Source: an uncultured Collinsella sp.
GTDB taxonomy: Bacteria > Actinomycetota > Coriobacteriia > Coriobacteriales > Coriobacteriaceae
DNA: 23,138 bases
Direction of reading: 5' to 3'
NCBI GenBank assembly: GCA_900553475.1
Contig: USEF01000006.1
Location: forward strand, 1-23,138
Shown here: in pieces, positions 7,918 through 16,436 of the stretch
Position numbering within the stretch: position 1 is the stretch's first letter
How the letters are laid out: each line of letters begins with the position of its first letter
Translations under genes and position numbers: made by a program
The notes under the pieces: generated by a model
Seen by the model: the letters and a program-made list of their open reading frames with translations, nothing else
The model's database searches: none
Told to the model about the DNA's origin: nothing

Positions 7918-9600
7918 CTACTTGCGACGAAGCAGCGCCGAGACCTCGGGCATCTTAAGGACGACGGCAAGGCCAAAGGTAACAGCAAGCGAGACGACAC
8001 CCGCAACGCAAACATAGCCAAGAGTAATCAGAATCGAACCGCCAAGCGCCCCGACAAAGTGCTCAAGCGCCCACATGACGCCGGCGCCTGCGGCAGCACC
8101 CAGGCCACCGAGCAAAAGGCCAAAGAAACCGCCATGTAGGATAGATTTGACCTGAAGGCCACGCAGACGACGACGCAGCCACCACAGCGAACAACCGACC
8201 AAGATCACGTAGTCGACGACATACGAAAGCGCGATTGCCGGCATGCCGAAGCCCAGCACAACGCCAAACAGCAGAACCGAGCCGGCCTGGCCGATGGCAG
8301 AATACAGGCAATAGCGGCTATAGGGCTTCATGTCGAGCAAGGCAGAGAAGCTCTTCTGCATCAACACGACCACGCCGTAGAGCGGCAGCGAGAGCGCCAG
8401 GTAGACAAGGTACTCGGACACCAGCGTCACGCCGGATTCATCGAACTTGCCAGCACAGTAGATCATGTTGAGCGGACGCGCGAAAACAATCAGGTACAGC
8501 GCGAACGGAATCAGGAAGAACAGCATCTGGGCGACGCCACGCGAAATGCCCGTGCGAACGCTGTCGTAATCCTTCTCCTGCGCGTCGTGAGAGAGCTCGG
8601 TATAGAGCGCCGTCGAAAGCGAGGCGGCAATCAGCGCGTAGGGCAGCGTGTACCACAGGCGCGCATAGGCGATGACGGAAGGACCAGTCTCGGGCTGGAC
8701 CACCAGCGCGGCAGCGTTGGTGATAGAAGTCGAGACAAACATGCACACCGTGGCGAGCAGCGTCGGGATACCGAGCGCAATCGTCTGCCGCAGTGCGGGG
8801 TCCTTAAAGTCGATATGGATATGGGGATGCACGCCGTGCTTGCCAAGCGCGGGGATCTGACATGCCATCTGAACAAAGACACCGAGGGTCGTACCGGCCG
8901 CAATCAAGATGATGCCGGCACGTTCGCCAAACTGTGCGGACACGGGCGCAAAACCCATAAAGCTCGCAATGACGATCACATTGTTGAGGACCGGAGCAAA
9001 CGTCGACCAGAAGTAGTCGCGGTGTGCGTTGAGAACGCCCGAGAACACCGAGCCCAAACCATAAAACATAATCTGGATGGCAAAGAAACGGAACATGAAC
9101 GCAGCGGTATCCATGCTGCCGCCGTCACCCGAAAGGAACGATTGCGTCCAGATAAAGCCCGGGGCGAACACGGTCCCCAGCAACGAAATGCCACCCAGCA
9201 CCAAAAGCAGAATGCCGAGCAGGTTGCCCACGTACTCGTTTGAGGCCTCGCGACCCTGCTCACGCCTCACGCCCATGTACACGGGCAAAAACGCCGTCAC
9301 GAGCATGCCGCCCATCACGAGTTCGTAGAGCATATTGGGCAGGTTGTTGGCGACCTGATAGGAGGACGAGAGTAGCGACATGCCGATAGCGGCCGCCATT
9401 GCCCACGTGCGGATAAAACCGGTGACGCGAGACACGATAGTCAGGATGGTCATAAGCCCGGCGGAACGACCAACCGTGGAGTAGTCCGACGAGCCCATGT
9501 CGTCAGTGTCATCTCGCGACGAAGAAGCTTCGGATGAGGGTGTCTGAGGCGCAGATTCTTTTGCAAAATGAGCTCCGCGCTTCAATTCTTCCTGCGGCAT
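7918..9600 (-). CDS. murJ: Lipid II flippase MurJ (MviN family)
   Basis: MurJ moves the peptidoglycan precursor lipid II across the cytoplasmic membrane. The 560-residue protein begins with about 45 hydrophilic, Ser/Asp/Glu-rich residues. It then has a long run of membrane segments in the MOP-exporter pattern, starting with the family-like stretch SRVTGFIRTWAMAAAIGM. The NNLPNMLYELVMGGMLVTAFLPVY segment (its two halves are both typical of MurJ) supports the call. The ATG at 9600 lies 3 nt after the ybaK stop, with an AGAGGA-like ribosome site inside the end of ybaK. Its TAG directly precedes the uvrC GTG, so the genes are coupled. The hydrophilic N-terminal extension is longer than in E. coli MurJ; extended ends are common in Actinobacteria. 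Confidence 0.94.
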   Translation of the reverse strand: MPQEELKRGAHFAKESAPQTPSSEASSSRDDTDDMGSSDYSTVGRSAGLMTILTIVSRVTGFIRTWAMAAAIGMSLLSSSYQVANNLPNMLYELVMGGMLVTAFLPVYMGVRREQGREASNEYVGNLLGILLLVLGGISLLGTVFAPGFIWTQSFLSGDGGSMDTAAFMFRFFAIQIMFYGLGSVFSGVLNAHRDYFWSTFAPVLNNVIVIASFMGFAPVSAQFGERAGIILIAAGTTLGVFVQMACQIPALGKHGVHPHIHIDFKDPALRQTIALGIPTLLATVCMFVSTSITNAAALVVQPETGPSVIAYARLWYTLPYALIAASLSTALYTELSHDAQEKDYDSVRTGISRGVAQMLFFLIPFALYLIVFARPLNMIYCAGKFDESGVTLVSEYLVYLALSLPLYGVVVLMQKSFSALLDMKPYSRYCLYSAIGQAGSVLLFGVVLGFGMPAIALSYVVDYVILVGCSLWWLRRRLRGLQVKSILHGGFFGLLLGGLGAAAGAGVMWALEHFVGALGGSILITLGYVCVAGVVSLAVTFGLAVVLKMPEVSALLRRK

Positions 9601-9603
9601 CGC

Positions 9604-10104
9604 TCAGTCCTCTCTCGTAATCGCGGCAACCGTCGCCCCGCAAAATGCAATTAAATCATCGGGTGCAAGCTCGAGCTGATAACCACGCTTGCCTCCCGAA
9701 ATAAAAATGGTATCCCAAAGGACACATGTCTCATCAATGAGCGTCCGGTAGCGTTTTTTCATACCGACCGGGCTGCAGCCGCCGCGAACGTAGCCAGTCG
9801 CCGCAAGCAAATCCTTCACATGCATCATGGCCAAGGACTTCTCCCCCGCGGCACGCGCGGCGGACTTTAGATCGAGCTCGTCGGCAACAGGGATGCAGCA
9901 CACGACATAGTCGTTGGACGGTGTCACACAGACCAAAGTCTTAAATCCTTGACCGGGCTCCTCGCCAAGCTGCTCCGAAATCGCGACCCCCAGGCCCACC
10001 GACTCATCGCCATCGTCTTCGTACGTATGTAGAACATAGGAAATGCCGGCGCTTTCCAGCTCGCGCATCGCATTGGTTTTTGGCGTCTTTACAGCCTTTG
10101 CCAT
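9604..10104 (-). CDS. ybaK: Cys-tRNA(Pro)/Cys-tRNA(Cys) deacylase (YbaK/EbsC family)
   Basis: YbaK-family proteins remove cysteine wrongly attached to tRNA(Pro), protecting translation accuracy. The 166-residue chain has the YbaK/EbsC layout: TPKTNAMRELESAGISY at the N-terminus, the conserved lysine in GFKTLV (K55, the expected functional residue), and the family motif GYVRGGCSPVGMKK at 104-117. I chose ATG at 10104 because AAAGGA lies 6 nt upstream. An upstream in-frame ATG at 10200 would add 32 residues unlike the family and would begin inside the terminator hairpin of uvrA. The gene is first in a tight unit with murJ and uvrC. A TATACT element about 38 nt upstream may be its -10. Confidence 0.92.
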   Translation of the reverse strand: MAKAVKTPKTNAMRELESAGISYVLHTYEDDGDESVGLGVAISEQLGEEPGQGFKTLVCVTPSNDYVVCCIPVADELDLKSAARAAGEKSLAMMHVKDLLAATGYVRGGCSPVGMKKRYRTLIDETCVLWDTIFISGGKRGYQLELAPDDLIAFCGATVAAITRED

Positions 10105-10141
10105 GACATATCCTTTCCCTCGCATTCGGACGCAAGGATTA

Positions 10142-10147
10142 AGTATA
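10142..10147 (-). promoter_or_regulatory. Candidate -10 element for ybaK-murJ-uvrC
   Basis: TATACT on the minus strand matches five of six consensus bases and lies about 38 nt before the ybaK ATG. The best -35 is GTGACG with a long 19-bp spacer, so the call rests mainly on the -10. Confidence 0.4.
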
Positions 10148-10185
10148 TGTCCAATTCGGCTGCATACGTCACTTCGGCACAGCAA

Positions 10186-10216
10186 GCGCCATCGAATCAC
10201 AAGGAGTCGATGGCGC
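10186..10216 (-). terminator. Hairpin terminator after uvrA
   Basis: GCGCCATCGA (10186-10195) and TCGATGGCGC (10207-10216) are a perfect 10-bp inverted repeat with an 11-nt loop. It starts about 20 nt past the uvrA stop. The following T run on the minus strand (TTGCTGT) is poor, so release may be incomplete and some read-through into ybaK is possible. Confidence 0.6.
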
Positions 10217-10236
10217 CCATAAACTGAATCGCCTAT

Positions 10237-13113
10237 TTATTGAGCATCAAGTTGAGCCTGGCGCTCCCGGTCACGCCTGAGCAACGGCGCCAAAAACTTG
10301 CCCGTATAACTCTGCGGACAGTCCGCAACCTGCTCCGGTGTACCCGAAACCACGACGGTTCCGCCGCCGTTACCGCCCTCGGGACCCATATCGATCAGGC
10401 GGTCGGCAACCTTGATGACATCAAGGTTGTGTTCAATCACCAGCACCGTGTTGCCCGCATCGACCAAGCGCTGCAGTACATCAAGCAGCTGGCGGACGTC
10501 CTCAAAATGAAGGCCGGTCGTCGGCTCGTCCAAAATATAGAACGTCTTGCCCGTCTGGCGTCGATGAAGCTCCTTGGCGAGCTTTACACGCTGCGCCTCG
10601 CCGCCCGAAAGCGTCGTGGCGGGCTGGCCCAGGCTCACGTAGCCCAAGCCTACATCGTACAGCGTCTGGAGCTTGCGCTTAATCTGCGGGATATTCCCAA
10701 AGAAGGCCAGCGCCTCGGTAACGCTCATGTCGAGCACGTCCGAGATGGTCTTGCCACGATAGGTGACCTCGAGTGTCTCGCGGTTGTAGCGTTTACCGCC
10801 GCAAACTTCGCAGGGAACGTAGATATCGGGAAGGAAGTGCATCTCGATCTTGATCTGTCCGTCGCCCTTGCACGCCTCACAGCGCCCGCCACTCACATTA
10901 AAGGAGAAACGACCTGGCGAGTAGCCGCGCGCCTTCGACTCCGGCGTACTCGCAAACAGTGCGCGAAGATCATCCCACAGGCCGATATAGGTAGCAGGGT
11001 TGGAACGCGGCGTGCGGCCAATCGGCGACTGGTCGATATCGATAACCTTATCGATACACTCGATGCCCTCGATTTTCTTATACGGACCCACAGGGCGCGT
11101 CGAGCGGTGAATGGCATTCGTAAGGGCAGGCGCAATGGTGTCGGTAACTAGGGAGCTCTTGCCCGATCCCGACACGCCGGTAACAACCGTAAGCGTACCA
11201 AACTCGATCTTGGCAGTAACGTTTTTGAGGTTGTTGGCTCGAGCGCCCGTAATTTTAAGGCAGCCGCGACCGGGTTTGCGCCGTTCATCAGGCACCCGGA
11301 TCATTCGTTTGCCGGTCAGATAAGCGCCCGTCATCGACTCAGGACACGCCATGATATCGGCAGGCGTTCCCGCGACTACGTGTCCGCCGTTGACGCCGGC
11401 GCCGGGCCCCATGTCGATCACGTAGTCGGCGGCACGGATTGTATCCTCGTCGTGTTCGACGACGATAACGGTATTGCCGATATCGCGCAGGCGCTCGAGC
11501 GTCTTGATCAGGCGCTCGTTGTCACGCTGATGAAGACCGATCGAGGGCTCATCCAGAATATAGAGCACGCCCATGAGACCCGCGCCGATCTGCGTTGCCA
11601 GTCGAATACGCTGTGCCTCGCCACCGGAAAGCGTCGCCGAGGCACGATCGAGCGTCAGATAGTCGAGTCCAACATCGACCAGAAAACGCAAGCGCTCCAG
11701 GATTTCCTTGACGATACGGCCGCCGATAAACCGTTGACGCTCGGTAAGTTCCAAGCCCTCAAAAAACTCGAGCGACTCACGGCACGACAGGCAACAAACC
11801 TCGTAAATGGACTTGCCGCCCACGGTGACGGCGAGCATCTCAGGGCGCAAACGAGCGCCGTGGCAGCTCGAGCACGGTTCCTCGCGAATGTACTTCTCCA
11901 GGCGCGCCTTGGTGTTCTCGTTCGTCGTCTCGGCATAGCGTTCGTACAGGATGTTGCGAACGCCCGAAAACTTTGTATCCCACTGGCTACGACGTCCGTC
12001 GAGCTTTTGGTAGTCGACCGAGATCTTCGTATCGCCCAGGCCATCCAAGAATGCACGACGCACGCGAGGGGGCAAGTCCTCCCACGGCGTATCGGCGCTC
12101 ACCTTAAAGTGTTTGCAGACCGCAGCAAAAATCTGCGGATAGTAGTTCGAATTGCCAAACAGGCTACCAAAGACTCCGTCGGCAATGGACTTCGAGGGGT
12201 CCTCAATCAGCGCCTCGGCATCAACGGTTTTCTTAAAGCCCAGGCCGTCGCACTCAGGACATGCGCCATAGGGAGCGTTGAACGAAAAATCACGCGGCTG
12301 AAGATCGTCAATGGAGTGTCCATGCTCCGGGCACGCCAAGGCCAACGAATACTCCAGCAGTTCGCCCTCGGTCCCCTCGGGAGCATCGCGATCGGGCAGC
12401 ATGTACACGTTTACATTGCCGTGCGCCAAGGCAGTCGCCTGTTCAACAGACTCGGCGATACGGCCCAGAGAATTCTCACGGATCACGATGCGATCGACTA
12501 CGACCTCGATATCGTGCTTGAATTTCTTATCCAGATCGATCGGATCGTCGAACGAGCGCACTTCACCGTCGACACGCACGCGGCTAAAGCCCTCGGCGCG
12601 AAGGTCCTCAAACAGTTTGGTGTACTCGCCTTTTCGCCCGCGCACCACCGGTGCCAGCACAAACGCGCGGCGGCCCTCCCCCGCCGCCAAGACCTTGTCG
12701 GCAACCTGGTCGGTCGTCTGGCGCTCAATGACGCGGCCGCATTCGGGACAGTGCGGGGTGCCCACACGGGCGAACAGCAGGCGCAGATAGTCATAAATCT
12801 CGGTTACGGTGCCAACCGTAGAGCGAGGGTTTTTAGACGTCGTCTTTTGGTCGATCGACACCGCCGGCGAAAGGCCGTCGATTGAATCCAAGTCGGGTTT
12901 GTCCATCTGGCCCAAGAACTGGCGCGCATAGCTCGAAAGACTCTCGACGTATCGACGCTGGCCCTCGGCATAGATAGTGTCAAATGCCAGCGAACTCTTG
13001 CCCGAGCCAGAAAGACCGGTAATGACCACGAGTTGGTCACGCGGAATGGAAACATCGATATCACGGAGGTTGTGCTCACGAGCGCCGCGAATAACGATAG
13101 AAGAATCAGACAT
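10237..13113 (-). CDS. uvrA: UvrABC excinuclease subunit A
   Basis: UvrA is the damage-sensing ABC-type ATPase that loads UvrB on DNA. The 958-residue protein has the duplicated layout. Its first Walker A is GLSGSGKS (33-40) and its second is GVSGSGKSS near 650. Both halves have signatures (LSGGEAQR) and Walker B segments (YILDEPSIGLHQRDN, YILDEPTTGLHFED). Zinc-binding cysteines are seen at C261/C285/C288 and in the CEACKGDG and CEVCGG pair near 750; an additional CPEC occurs at 122-125. Length is normal for the family. I chose ATG at 13113, with AGGAG 6 nt upstream, over an in-frame start at 13179 that would add 22 residues and begin inside the putative LexA box. It is divergent from the LtaS-like gene and appears to be transcribed alone. 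Confidence 0.97.
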   Translation of the reverse strand: MSDSSIVIRGAREHNLRDIDVSIPRDQLVVITGLSGSGKSSLAFDTIYAEGQRRYVESLSSYARQFLGQMDKPDLDSIDGLSPAVSIDQKTTSKNPRSTVGTVTEIYDYLRLLFARVGTPHCPECGRVIERQTTDQVADKVLAAGEGRRAFVLAPVVRGRKGEYTKLFEDLRAEGFSRVRVDGEVRSFDDPIDLDKKFKHDIEVVVDRIVIRENSLGRIAESVEQATALAHGNVNVYMLPDRDAPEGTEGELLEYSLALACPEHGHSIDDLQPRDFSFNAPYGACPECDGLGFKKTVDAEALIEDPSKSIADGVFGSLFGNSNYYPQIFAAVCKHFKVSADTPWEDLPPRVRRAFLDGLGDTKISVDYQKLDGRRSQWDTKFSGVRNILYERYAETTNENTKARLEKYIREEPCSSCHGARLRPEMLAVTVGGKSIYEVCCLSCRESLEFFEGLELTERQRFIGGRIVKEILERLRFLVDVGLDYLTLDRASATLSGGEAQRIRLATQIGAGLMGVLYILDEPSIGLHQRDNERLIKTLERLRDIGNTVIVVEHDEDTIRAADYVIDMGPGAGVNGGHVVAGTPADIMACPESMTGAYLTGKRMIRVPDERRKPGRGCLKITGARANNLKNVTAKIEFGTLTVVTGVSGSGKSSLVTDTIAPALTNAIHRSTRPVGPYKKIEGIECIDKVIDIDQSPIGRTPRSNPATYIGLWDDLRALFASTPESKARGYSPGRFSFNVSGGRCEACKGDGQIKIEMHFLPDIYVPCEVCGGKRYNRETLEVTYRGKTISDVLDMSVTEALAFFGNIPQIKRKLQTLYDVGLGYVSLGQPATTLSGGEAQRVKLAKELHRRQTGKTFYILDEPTTGLHFEDVRQLLDVLQRLVDAGNTVLVIEHNLDVIKVADRLIDMGPEGGNGGGTVVVSGTPEQVADCPQSYTGKFLAPLLRRDRERQAQLDAQ

Positions 13114-13156
13114 GGAAGCTCCTTGCCTCCTATTGCATCGAATCATACTGTCGATG

Positions 13157-13162
13157 AGTTTA
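13157..13162 (-). promoter_or_regulatory. Candidate -10 element for uvrA
   Basis: TAAACT on the minus strand matches four of six consensus bases and lies about 44 nt before the uvrA ATG. The -35 position 17 bp upstream falls inside the LexA-like site and has no good hexamer itself. Confidence 0.35.
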
Positions 13163-13174
13163 GCGCACTCGACG

Positions 13175-13188
13175 CGCACAGATGTTCG
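13175..13188 (-). promoter_or_regulatory. LexA-like (SOS) operator upstream of uvrA
   Basis: The minus strand reads CGAACATCTGTGCG. The Gram-positive/actinobacterial LexA site is CGAAC-N4-GTTCG, so the first half is exact and the second has one change (GTGCG). It is 62 nt upstream of the uvrA ATG and covers the expected -35 position, as a repressor site would. uvrA is a classic SOS gene in many bacteria. The match is seen in the sequence; LexA binding is inferred. Confidence 0.55.
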
Positions 13189-13306
13189 TAATACAAGATT
13201 CGCAGACCTTTAGCTTTGCGTATCGGATGCTTTGTTTCTCGAAATGCCGTGGAAAGGTTACAGTAATCTAATACTGAACTTAATTTGCCGTAACAGAGGA
13301 ACGTCC

Positions 13307-15460
13307 ATGACCGAAGATATCCCCCTTGAAATCACTTCGAGCGACATGGCCAATCTGCCCATATTCATCGCCGTCCTTATCGTGGCCATCGTCGTGGTGC
13401 GCGTACATTTTTCAATCAAACACAATGAAAAGCCGCCCATTGCCCGCGTCTTTTGGTGCGCGACGCTCCTCATCCCGCTCGGCATGGTAGCTGCATGGAT
13501 TACGAATCAATTGCTCGTAAATGAGGACAATTCCCTATGGGTCCTTTCTTATTCGGCGCTCGGTGCTACCGCCGTCATACTTCTTGTCGAGCCCTTGGTT
13601 TCGGGACTTATCGACCAAACCGATCTTGCGACGGGAACGGTTGCCTGTATTTGCCGTGACATCCTTGTCATCGCCGCTGTTTCAGCGCTCTCGTTCGTTT
13701 CACTCGAAATTGCCTGTAACGAAACGTTCTATCGCATTCCCGCCAACTCATTCGGGTTTTCCGTCGGGCTGCTCGCGACGGTTCTGCTCTCCCTTTATTT
13801 GCTGGGACAGCGTCATGGAGGCGTCATGGCCCTCGTGCCCGTCGCCTGTTGCATCCTTGGCATTGCCGAGCACTTCGTCATAACGTTTAAAGGCGAGGCC
13901 ATCCTGCCAAGCGATATCTTGGCCCTTGGCACCGCAATGGAAGTGAGCGAGGGATACGAGTTTACCTTTACTGCCGGAATCGTAACCTCTCTAGCCCTGC
14001 TGGAGATTTCCCTGGGGCTTCTTTCGCTTATCCGACCGAGAAAGCTCCGTACGCCCACCCATGTCTTCCCCGCAATCGCCGCTAACCTCTGCGCTTTTCT
14101 GCTAGTGACCGTTGTGGGGCTCTCGGGCTTTTCCAGCATCGACTTGGAGCAGGCGCTGAATTTTGGATTTGACCGTTGGCAGCCCATCACCACGTATGCG
14201 TCTCAGGGTTTTATCACTTCGTTCACCGAAATGGTCAACGAGTTGCCCATTGAGAAGCCCGAAGACTATACGCCCGATGAGGCGCAGAGCATCGAGCAGG
14301 AGCTCGCCGCCACCTACGACAGCACGTATGGCTCGAGCGAGCAGCGCGCGGCGGCTGTTGCCCAGTTCAATGAAATCAAGCCGACGATTGTTGCCGTCAT
14401 GAATGAGAGTTTTAGCGACCTTTCGTGCTTTGAGCAGCTCCAGGCGGCCGGGGACACCGGCCCCGCATTCTACAACTCGCTTCCCGACACACTTGTTCGC
14501 GGCACCATGCTCGCTTCGGTCGCCGGTGGCGGAACGGCGAACTCCGAATTCGAATTTTTGACCGGAGCGACAACGGCCTTTGTCGGATTAGGCAAAATCC
14601 CCTATCAGCTGTATCAGATGAATGGCGTCAACAGCCTGGCAAAGGACCTTAAAGAGCTTGGGTATACCGCTACCGCTATGCACCCGCAAAACCCCGTCAA
14701 CTACCATCGAGATAAAATCTATCAGCAGCTGGGCTTTGGAGACTTTCTTTCAATCGGCGATTTCGAAGGTGCGCCCTGTTACCATGCCGGCGTATGCGAC
14801 TACGCCACCTACGACAAGATACTCGACCTGCTTAGAACCGACGAAGCCCCGCAGTTCATCTTTGACGTCACGATGCAAAATCACGGCGGCTACGACTATG
14901 GCACCGTTCCCGCCGAAGAGTTGACAAACTATTGGGTCGAGGGAGCCAGCGAGGGCGCCAATAGCGCGCTCAATACCTATCTTACTTGCATCAACGCATC
15001 CGACCGGGACCTCGAGTACTTTATCAACGAGCTCCGCAATATCGGCAGACCGGTTGTCCTTGTCTTTTTTGGCGACCATCAGCCGAGCGCCGCAACGGCT
15101 CTCAACGACGAGCTGTACCCTCAGGAAGATACGGCAAGCCACGCTTTCCGTATCTATCAGTCGACATATTTTGTCTGGGCTAACTATGAAATCGCCGGCA
15201 ATACCGAGCTCAACGTCTACGACACCGTCGGGGCAAACGAGGTTGCAGCCATTACCCTTAATAAGATCGGCGCCCCGCTCACCGACTATCAAAAGGCTCT
15301 GCTTGCAACAAGGTCAGATGTGCCCACCATCAATGTCGCCGGCTACCTTGGTGCCGACGGGCTGCGCTACGACTTGGAATCTGAAGACAGCCCATACGCC
15401 TCGACGATCGACAAGCTGCAGCGCATGCAATACCTCGAGTTCGCCAGCAAAGTTCAGTAA
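13307..15460 (+). CDS. LTA synthase family protein (LtaS/MdoB-type phosphoglycerol transferase)
   Basis: This 717-residue membrane enzyme probably transfers phosphoglycerol from phosphatidylglycerol to a cell-surface glycan or lipid. About eight hydrophobic segments lie between residues 17 and 272, followed by an extracellular sulfatase-fold domain from about 358 to 640. Key residues match LtaS: E367 in MNESFSD, the candidate nucleophile T410 in GGGTANSEFE, the AMHPQN motif (457-462), MQNHGGYD (523-530) and metal-binding D590-H591 in FFGDHQPS. I chose ATG at 13307 because AGAGGA lies 6-7 nt upstream; an in-frame start at 13232 would add 25 residues with no ribosome site. More membrane segments are seen than the five of typical LtaS, so the product may not be classical lipoteichoic acid. 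The gene stands alone after uvrA, on the opposite strand. Confidence 0.9.
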   Translation: MTEDIPLEITSSDMANLPIFIAVLIVAIVVVRVHFSIKHNEKPPIARVFWCATLLIPLGMVAAWITNQLLVNEDNSLWVLSYSALGATAVILLVEPLVSGLIDQTDLATGTVACICRDILVIAAVSALSFVSLEIACNETFYRIPANSFGFSVGLLATVLLSLYLLGQRHGGVMALVPVACCILGIAEHFVITFKGEAILPSDILALGTAMEVSEGYEFTFTAGIVTSLALLEISLGLLSLIRPRKLRTPTHVFPAIAANLCAFLLVTVVGLSGFSSIDLEQALNFGFDRWQPITTYASQGFITSFTEMVNELPIEKPEDYTPDEAQSIEQELAATYDSTYGSSEQRAAAVAQFNEIKPTIVAVMNESFSDLSCFEQLQAAGDTGPAFYNSLPDTLVRGTMLASVAGGGTANSEFEFLTGATTAFVGLGKIPYQLYQMNGVNSLAKDLKELGYTATAMHPQNPVNYHRDKIYQQLGFGDFLSIGDFEGAPCYHAGVCDYATYDKILDLLRTDEAPQFIFDVTMQNHGGYDYGTVPAEELTNYWVEGASEGANSALNTYLTCINASDRDLEYFINELRNIGRPVVLVFFGDHQPSAATALNDELYPQEDTASHAFRIYQSTYFVWANYEIAGNTELNVYDTVGANEVAAITLNKIGAPLTDYQKALLATRSDVPTINVAGYLGADGLRYDLESEDSPYASTIDKLQRMQYLEFASKVQ

Positions 15461-15520
15461 GCCCGCCCATTCGCTTGGACCCATCGTATTGCAAGCACGC
15501 TCGGCCCAAATGCATCGTAA

Positions 15521-15550
15521 ATGACTCCCGCTCGCAAACGAGGGTACAAT
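15521..15550 (+). promoter_or_regulatory. Candidate promoter for mrp
   Basis: ATGACT (15521-15526), an 18-bp spacer and TACAAT (15545-15550) make a reasonable sigma-70 type promoter. Transcription would start near 15557, giving a leader of about 50 nt before the mrp ATG. Confidence 0.5.
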
Positions 15551-15569
15551 GACGCTCGTGTCACATCAC

Positions 15570-15583
15570 GGGGCCCCGGCCCC
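15570..15583 (+). other. GC-only hairpin in the mrp leader
   Basis: GGGG (15570-15573) and CCCC (15580-15583) flank CCCCGG, so the 14-nt run can fold into alternative very stable hairpins. It lies between the candidate promoter and the AAAGGAG ribosome site. It may be a 5' stabiliser; no function is established by sequence. Confidence 0.35.
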
Positions 15584-15605
15584 AACATATACAAAGGAGT
15601 CATAC

Positions 15606-16436
15606 ATGGGTTGCGAGCACGCACAGGCCGCCGGCGGACAAACGTCGCCGTCGCAATTTGAGGAGAATACGCTGTCCGAGGTCAAACGCGTCATCGCCGT
15701 GCTTTCCGGCAAGGGCGGTGTCGGCAAGTCGTTTGTCACCGGTGCCATCGCCACCGAGCTTGCCCGTCACGGCCACAAGGTCGGCGTCCTCGATGCCGAC
15801 ATCACCGGTCCCTCTATCCCCAAGATGTTCGGTATGAGCGGATGCCACGTCCATGCCCTTGGCAACCTCATGCTGCCTGAAATCTCCGAGCACGGCGTCA
15901 AGGTCATGAGCTCCAACCTTCTGCTCCAAAACGAGACCGACCCCGTCCTTTGGCGCGGTCCGGTCATCGCAGGCGCCATTAGGCAGTTCTGGAGCGAGAC
16001 CTCGTGGGGCCCCATCGACTACCTGCTGGTCGACATGCCTCCGGGAACAGGCGACGTCGCGCTCACCGTCTTCCAGTCACTGCCCGTCGACGGCATCGTT
16101 ATCGTCACGAGCCCGCAGGATCTGGTCTCGATGATCGTCGCCAAGGCGGTCAACATGGCCGAGAAGATGAACGTCCCCATTCTGGGCATCGTCGAGAACA
16201 TGAGCTATATTGAGTGCCCCGACTGCGGCAAGAAGATCGAGGTCTTTGGCAAGAGCAAGCTCCCCGAGGTCGCAGAGCGCTATAACCTCGACATCTTGGG
16301 CACGCTTCCCATCAATCCGTCACTCGCCGAGGCCTGCGATAAGGGCGAGGTCGAGACCGCGCTGCCCGATGGCATGTTGCCCAAGGCAGTCTCTGCCGTC
16401 GAGGCTATTACCCCGCACGAGACCGACGAGGCCTAA
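15606..16436 (+). CDS. mrp: Mrp/NBP35 (ApbC) family iron-sulfur carrier ATPase
   Basis: Members of this ParA-like family bind and deliver iron-sulfur clusters to apoproteins in the cytoplasm. The 276-residue chain has a deviant Walker A SGKGGVGKS (34-42), DADITGPS (63-70), the MPPGTGD switch (144-150) and the conserved CPDC pair, C204 and C207, expected to bridge a cluster between subunits. The N-terminus begins MGCEHAQ with a single cysteine, so it lacks the several-cysteine N-terminal cluster of eukaryotic NBP35. I chose ATG at 15606 with AAAGGAG 6 nt upstream. A frame opening at 15549 would overlap the candidate promoter. The TAA is directly followed by the GTG of the next flavoprotein gene, implying coupled translation. 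Confidence 0.94.
   Translation: MGCEHAQAAGGQTSPSQFEENTLSEVKRVIAVLSGKGGVGKSFVTGAIATELARHGHKVGVLDADITGPSIPKMFGMSGCHVHALGNLMLPEISEHGVKVMSSNLLLQNETDPVLWRGPVIAGAIRQFWSETSWGPIDYLLVDMPPGTGDVALTVFQSLPVDGIVIVTSPQDLVSMIVAKAVNMAEKMNVPILGIVENMSYIECPDCGKKIEVFGKSKLPEVAERYNLDILGTLPINPSLAEACDKGEVETALPDGMLPKAVSAVEAITPHETDEA

Larger units (their letters stand above)
13114..13306. promoter_or_regulatory. Divergent promoter region between uvrA and the LtaS-like gene
   Basis: This 193-bp gap must hold the promoters of two divergent genes. The uvrA side has the LexA-like box and a TAAACT element. The side toward 13307 is AT-rich (TTACAGTAATCTAATACTG, about 13258-13275) with several TAAT-type -10 candidates, but none has a good -35. 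Confidence 0.5.

Noticed and set aside
6382..8139. A 585-codon plus-strand frame opposite uvrC
   Set aside because: It is a shadow of uvrC and the end of murJ, with no family resemblance and no ribosome site.
11380..12885. A 501-codon plus-strand frame opposite uvrA
   Set aside because: It is antisense to conserved UvrA motifs, including both the signature and zinc-finger regions, and has no support of its own.
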